From: Lysobacteraceae bacterium
GTDB lineage: Bacteria > Pseudomonadota > Gammaproteobacteria > Xanthomonadales > Xanthomonadaceae
DNA: 64,000 nt
Direction of reading: 5' to 3'
NCBI GenBank assembly: GCA_003241895.1
Contig: QBLY01000016.1
Location: 1-64,000, forward strand
The position numbers were made by a program, and so were the translations under genes. Position 1 is the first letter of the stretch; every line of letters starts with the position of its first letter. The notes below the pieces were generated by a model. The model was not told the DNA's origin and did no database searches. It saw only the letters and a program-made list of their open reading frames with translations. Shown here in pieces: positions 61,256-64,000 of this stretch.

Positions 61256-61957
61256 TTACCTCATTTCCTTCGCCGGGCGGGACGGGCGCTCAGAGCGCTC
61301 TTCCACTTTCTCCTGGCCAACCTGGCTGAAATCGAAAATCTCGCCCTTGTAGACCCACACCTTCACGCCAATGATGCCGTAGGTGGTGAGGGCTTCGGCG
61401 AAGCCGTAGTCGATATCGGCGCGGAGGGTGTGCAGGGGCACGCGGCCCTCGCGGTACCACTCCGAACGCGCGATCTCGGCGCCGTTGAGGCGGCCGGCAA
61501 CGTTGACCTTGATACCCAGGGCACCGAGGCGCATCGCGTTGCCGACGGCGCGCTTCATCGCGCGGCGGAACATGATGCGACGCTCGAGCTGCTGCGCGAT
61601 CGATTCGGCCACCAGCTGCGCGTCGAGCTCGGGCTTGCGCACTTCGGACACGTTGATGTGCGCCGGGACGCCCATGATGTCCGAGACTTCCTTGCGCAGC
61701 TTCTCGATGTCCTCACCACGCTTGCCGATCACCACGCCCGGGCGGGCGGAGTGGATCGTGACGCGGGCGGACTTCGACGGGCGCTCGATCAGGATCTTCG
61801 AGATGCCAGCCTGGGCAAGCTTCTTGCGCAGCATCGCACGGACCTTGAGGTCGGACGTGAGGTACTGGGCGTAGTCGCGCTTGTTGGCAAACCACTTGGA
61901 ATTCCAATCCTTGGAGATGCCCAAGCGGATTCCGGTCGGATGAACTTTGTGACCCAT
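61256..61957 (-). CDS. rpsC: 30S ribosomal protein S3
   Basis: 233 residues from the ATG at 61957 ([17 protein letters not shown]). KH domain with [21 protein letters not shown] and a C-terminal half with [19 protein letters not shown]. Forms the mRNA entry helicase with S4 and S5. Length matches E. coli S3. Confidence 0.98.
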   Translation of the reverse strand: MGHKVHPTGIRLGISKDWNSKWFANKRDYAQYLTSDLKVRAMLRKKLAQAGISKILIERPSKSARVTIHSARPGVVIGKRGEDIEKLRKEVSDIMGVPAHINVSEVRKPELDAQLVAESIAQQLERRIMFRRAMKRAVGNAMRLGALGIKVNVAGRLNGAEIARSEWYREGRVPLHTLRADIDYGFAEALTTYGIIGVKVWVYKGEIFDFSQVGQEKVEERSERPSRPAKEMR

Positions 61958-61973
61958 ATTCTTCGTCCCTGCC

Positions 61974-62309
61974 TTACTTGCCGGAGCCCACAACCACAAA
62001 AATGTGGCTGGTGCGCTTGAGGATGCGGGTGCCGCGGCCCTTGGCGCGGGCCATGAAACGCTTCAGCACCGGGCCCTCGTCGACCATGATGCTGGTGATC
62101 TTGAGCTCGTCGATGTCAGCGCCGAGGTTGTTCTCGGCATTGGAGATCGCCGACCACAGGACCTTGCGGATCAGCGCGGCGCCCTTCTTGTCCGAGAACT
62201 GCAGCAGGTCGGCGGCGCGGGCCACCGGCAGGCCACGCACCTGGTCAGCGACCAGGCGGGCTTTCTGCGGCGAGATCCGGGCCGAGCGGAGAATGGCTTT
62301 GGCTTCCAT
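61974..62309 (-). CDS. rplV: 50S ribosomal protein L22
   Basis: 111 residues from the ATG at 62309 ([20 protein letters not shown]). AAGGAG is eight bases before this ATG but only two before another ATG at 62315, so the inner start is used. [20 protein letters not shown] is the L22 signature. Its hairpin lines the exit tunnel and is a macrolide-resistance site. Confidence 0.97.
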   Translation of the reverse strand: MEAKAILRSARISPQKARLVADQVRGLPVARAADLLQFSDKKGAALIRKVLWSAISNAENNLGADIDELKITSIMVDEGPVLKRFMARAKGRGTRILKRTSHIFVVVGSGK

Positions 62310-62321
62310 CGTCATATCTCC

Positions 62322-62594
62322 TTATTTGCCGGCTTTCTTGTCGCCGCCATGACCCTTGAAGGTCCTGGTGAGGGCGAACTCGCCGAGCTTGTGACCAACC
62401 ATGTTCTCGTTCACCAGAACCGGGATATGCACCTTGCCATTGTGGATGGCGATGGTGAGCCCGACCATTTCCGGCAGGATCATGGAACGACGCGACCAAG
62501 TCTTGATCGGCTTCTTGCTGTTGCCCTGAGCGGCCTCCACCTTCTTGACGAGGTGGTGGTCGATGAAGGGACCTTTCTTAAGAGAACGTGCCAT
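62322..62594 (-). CDS. rpsS: 30S ribosomal protein S19
   Basis: 90 residues, ATG at 62594. [20 protein letters not shown] and [21 protein letters not shown] are typical. Binds 16S rRNA with S13. Six bases after rplB. Confidence 0.98.
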   Translation of the reverse strand: MARSLKKGPFIDHHLVKKVEAAQGNSKKPIKTWSRRSMILPEMVGLTIAIHNGKVHIPVLVNENMVGHKLGEFALTRTFKGHGGDKKAGK

Positions 62595-62600
62595 GGCCTA

Positions 62601-63428
62601 TCAACCCCTGCGATCGCGCACGATGAACTTCTGGGTGCGCTTGTTCTTGCGCGTCTTGTAACCCTTCGCCGGCGTGCCCCACGGGGACACCGGGTGCGGA
62701 TTACCCTGGCCAGCCTTGGCCTCACCACCGCCGTGCGGATGGTCAACCGGGTTCATGGCGGCGCCGCGGACGGTCGGCTTGACGCCGCGCCACCGCTTCG
62801 CACCAGCCTTGCCCAGCTTCTCGAGGTTGTGCTCGACGTTGCCGACTTCACCGATCGTGGCGCGGCAGTCCGACGGCACCTTGCGCATTTCGCCGGAGCG
62901 AAGGCGCAGGGTGGCGTAGGCGCCGTCGCGGGAGATCAGCTGAGCACCGGCGCCAGCGGCGCGAGCCAGCTGGGCGCCCGCACCGGGCTTCATCTCGACG
63001 CAATGCACGGTCGAACCCACCGGCATGTTGCGCAGCGGCAGGCTGTTGCCGGTCTTGATCGGCGCATCCTTGCCCGCAATCACCTGGTCGCCATTGGCCA
63101 AGCCCTTGGGAGCGATGATGTAGCGGCGCTCTCCGTCGGCGTAGCACAGCAGCGCGATGTGCGCGGTGCGGTTCGGGTCATATTCGATCCGCTCGACACG
63201 GGCCGGGATGCCCTCCTTGTCGCGCTTGAAATCGATGATGCGGTAATGCTGTTTGTGGCCACCGCCGATGTGGCGGGTGGTGATGCGACCGTTGTTGTTA
63301 CGGCCGCCGCTCTTGCTCTGCTTTTCGACCAGCGATTCCAGCGGGCCACCCTTGTGGAGGCCAGCGGTGGAGACGCGCACCATGGCGCGGCGGCCAGGCG
63401 AGGTCGGCTTGAATGTCATAAGTGCCAT
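62601..63428 (-). CDS. rplB: 50S ribosomal protein L2
   Basis: 275 residues, ATG at 63428. [20 protein letters not shown]-type start (here [16 protein letters not shown]) and [20 protein letters not shown], which carries the conserved His near the peptidyl-transferase centre. Length matches E. coli L2 (273). Confidence 0.98.
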   Translation of the reverse strand: MALMTFKPTSPGRRAMVRVSTAGLHKGGPLESLVEKQSKSGGRNNNGRITTRHIGGGHKQHYRIIDFKRDKEGIPARVERIEYDPNRTAHIALLCYADGERRYIIAPKGLANGDQVIAGKDAPIKTGNSLPLRNMPVGSTVHCVEMKPGAGAQLARAAGAGAQLISRDGAYATLRLRSGEMRKVPSDCRATIGEVGNVEHNLEKLGKAGAKRWRGVKPTVRGAAMNPVDHPHGGGEAKAGQGNPHPVSPWGTPAKGYKTRKNKRTQKFIVRDRRG

Positions 63429-63437
63429 GGGTATGCC

Positions 63438-63734
63438 TCAGGCCTTGGCCATCACGTCGATCGTCTGGCCTTCGGCCAGCCGAACGTATGCTTTGCGCCA
63501 GTCGCCGCGACGGCCTGCGCGCGAACGGAAGGTCTTGGTCTTGCCCTTCACGTTCAACACGTTGACCGCTTCGACCTTGACGTTGAACAGCGACTCAACG
63601 GCGGACTTGACGTCGGCCTTGGTCGCAGTCGTCGCCACTTCGAAGACGTACTGGTTGCTCTGCTCCTGGATGCGCGCAGTCTTTTCAGACACGCGCGGCG
63701 CGCGGATAATGCCGAAGTTCTTGATGTTGCTCAT
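63438..63734 (-). CDS. rplW: 50S ribosomal protein L23
   Basis: 98 residues from the ATG at 63734 ([20 protein letters not shown]), which overlaps the rplD stop (ATGA); an in-frame GTG at 63743 is not needed. Contains [19 protein letters not shown], the L23 C-terminal signature. Docking site of trigger factor and SRP. Confidence 0.97.
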   Translation of the reverse strand: MSNIKNFGIIRAPRVSEKTARIQEQSNQYVFEVATTATKADVKSAVESLFNVKVEAVNVLNVKGKTKTFRSRAGRRGDWRKAYVRLAEGQTIDVMAKA

Positions 63735-64000
63735 GCCAGCCACTCCTCGACCTTCGTGACCGCTTCAGCGGTCATGATCACGTACTCGGCGCCAACCAGG
63801 GCGACCGGATCCAGGCCCTGGACGTCGCGGACCTGCACGTACGGCAGGTTGCGGGCGGCCAGGAACAGGGCTTCGGTGCCGTTCTCGGTGACGATCAGCG
63901 GATGGGCGACGCCCATCTCTTTCAACTTGGCGACCATTGACTTGGTCTTCGGCTCGGCGATGTCAAACGCATCGACGATCTTCAGGCGACCTTGGCGGTT
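63731..64000 (-). CDS. rplD: 50S ribosomal protein L4, C-terminal part (5' end outside window)
   Basis: The last 89 codons, reading from the window edge ([21 protein letters not shown]...) to the stop at 63731. The frame continues without interruption upstream of the ATG at 63937, so that ATG is internal and the gene is full L4 cut by the window. LVTEN-type [17 protein letters not shown] segment is typical. L4 also represses the S10 operon in E. coli. Confidence 0.95.
   Translation of the reverse strand, partial: NRQGRLKIVDAFDIAEPKTKSMVAKLKEMGVAHPLIVTENGTEALFLAARNLPYVQVRDVQGLDPVALVGAEYVIMTAEAVTKVEEWLA

Overview
The window looks like a chromosomal segment of a high-GC gammaproteobacterium of the Xanthomonadaceae/Lysobacteraceae (Lysobacter, Luteimonas or Arenimonas type). 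RpoA and the ribosomal proteins read like Xanthomonas versions, the DAHP synthase is class II, and an S46 peptidase and a TorF-type porin are present. This placement rests on protein resemblance alone; no rRNA is present. I saw no tRNA, rRNA, CRISPR array, insertion sequence or prophage.

Layout. (1) 1-6060, minus strand: start of an exopolysaccharide operon. It runs from a WecA/MraY-type lipid-linked sugar transferase through a CpsB-type phosphatase, a Wza-type export lipoprotein and a Wzc-type tyrosine kinase to a membrane J-domain protein cut by the window edge. (2) 6419-15119: a small membrane protein, an AraC regulator divergent from a ferredoxin-AlkB fusion with a clear tandem operator between them, a DUF2189 and beta-CASP nuclease pair, an S46 dipeptidyl-peptidase and a beta-barrel protein. 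(3) 15198-20022: threonine catabolism (tdh, kbl) interrupted by an unknown exported protein and a porin. (4) 20019-21297: an acetyltransferase and an RsuA-family pseudouridine synthase. (5) 21403-28017: a tightly packed seven-gene lipid-modification cluster (desaturase, flavin oxidoreductase, DUF1365, Cfa-like enzyme, DUF2878, DUF1295, second Cfa-like enzyme). This is the most interesting block. (6) 28029-41897: OmpA, split methylcitrate-cycle genes (prpD apart from prpBC), fadH, a SleB-type hydrolase, a Kef antiporter with a universal stress protein, a K+ channel, mdh and an aminotransferase. (7) 42027-51550: a secreted protein / M48 protease / lipoprotein operon, cyclophilin, typA, a TSUP transporter, a lipoprotein amidase, class II DAHP synthase and dsbB. 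(8) 51674-64000, minus strand: the S10-spc-alpha ribosomal region, rplQ back to rplD, with rplD cut by the edge.

How the parts connect. Propionyl-CoA handling (prpBCD, with mdh nearby), unsaturated fatty-acid oxidation (fadH), alkane or fatty-acid hydroxylation (AlkB fusion) and the lipid-modification cluster give the middle of the window a strong lipid-metabolism theme. Surface functions (EPS, porin, OmpA, barrel protein, M48 protease) form a second theme. Many adjacent genes overlap by 1-10 bases at stop/start junctions, which makes the operon assignments solid. Several true starts are GTG or TTG.
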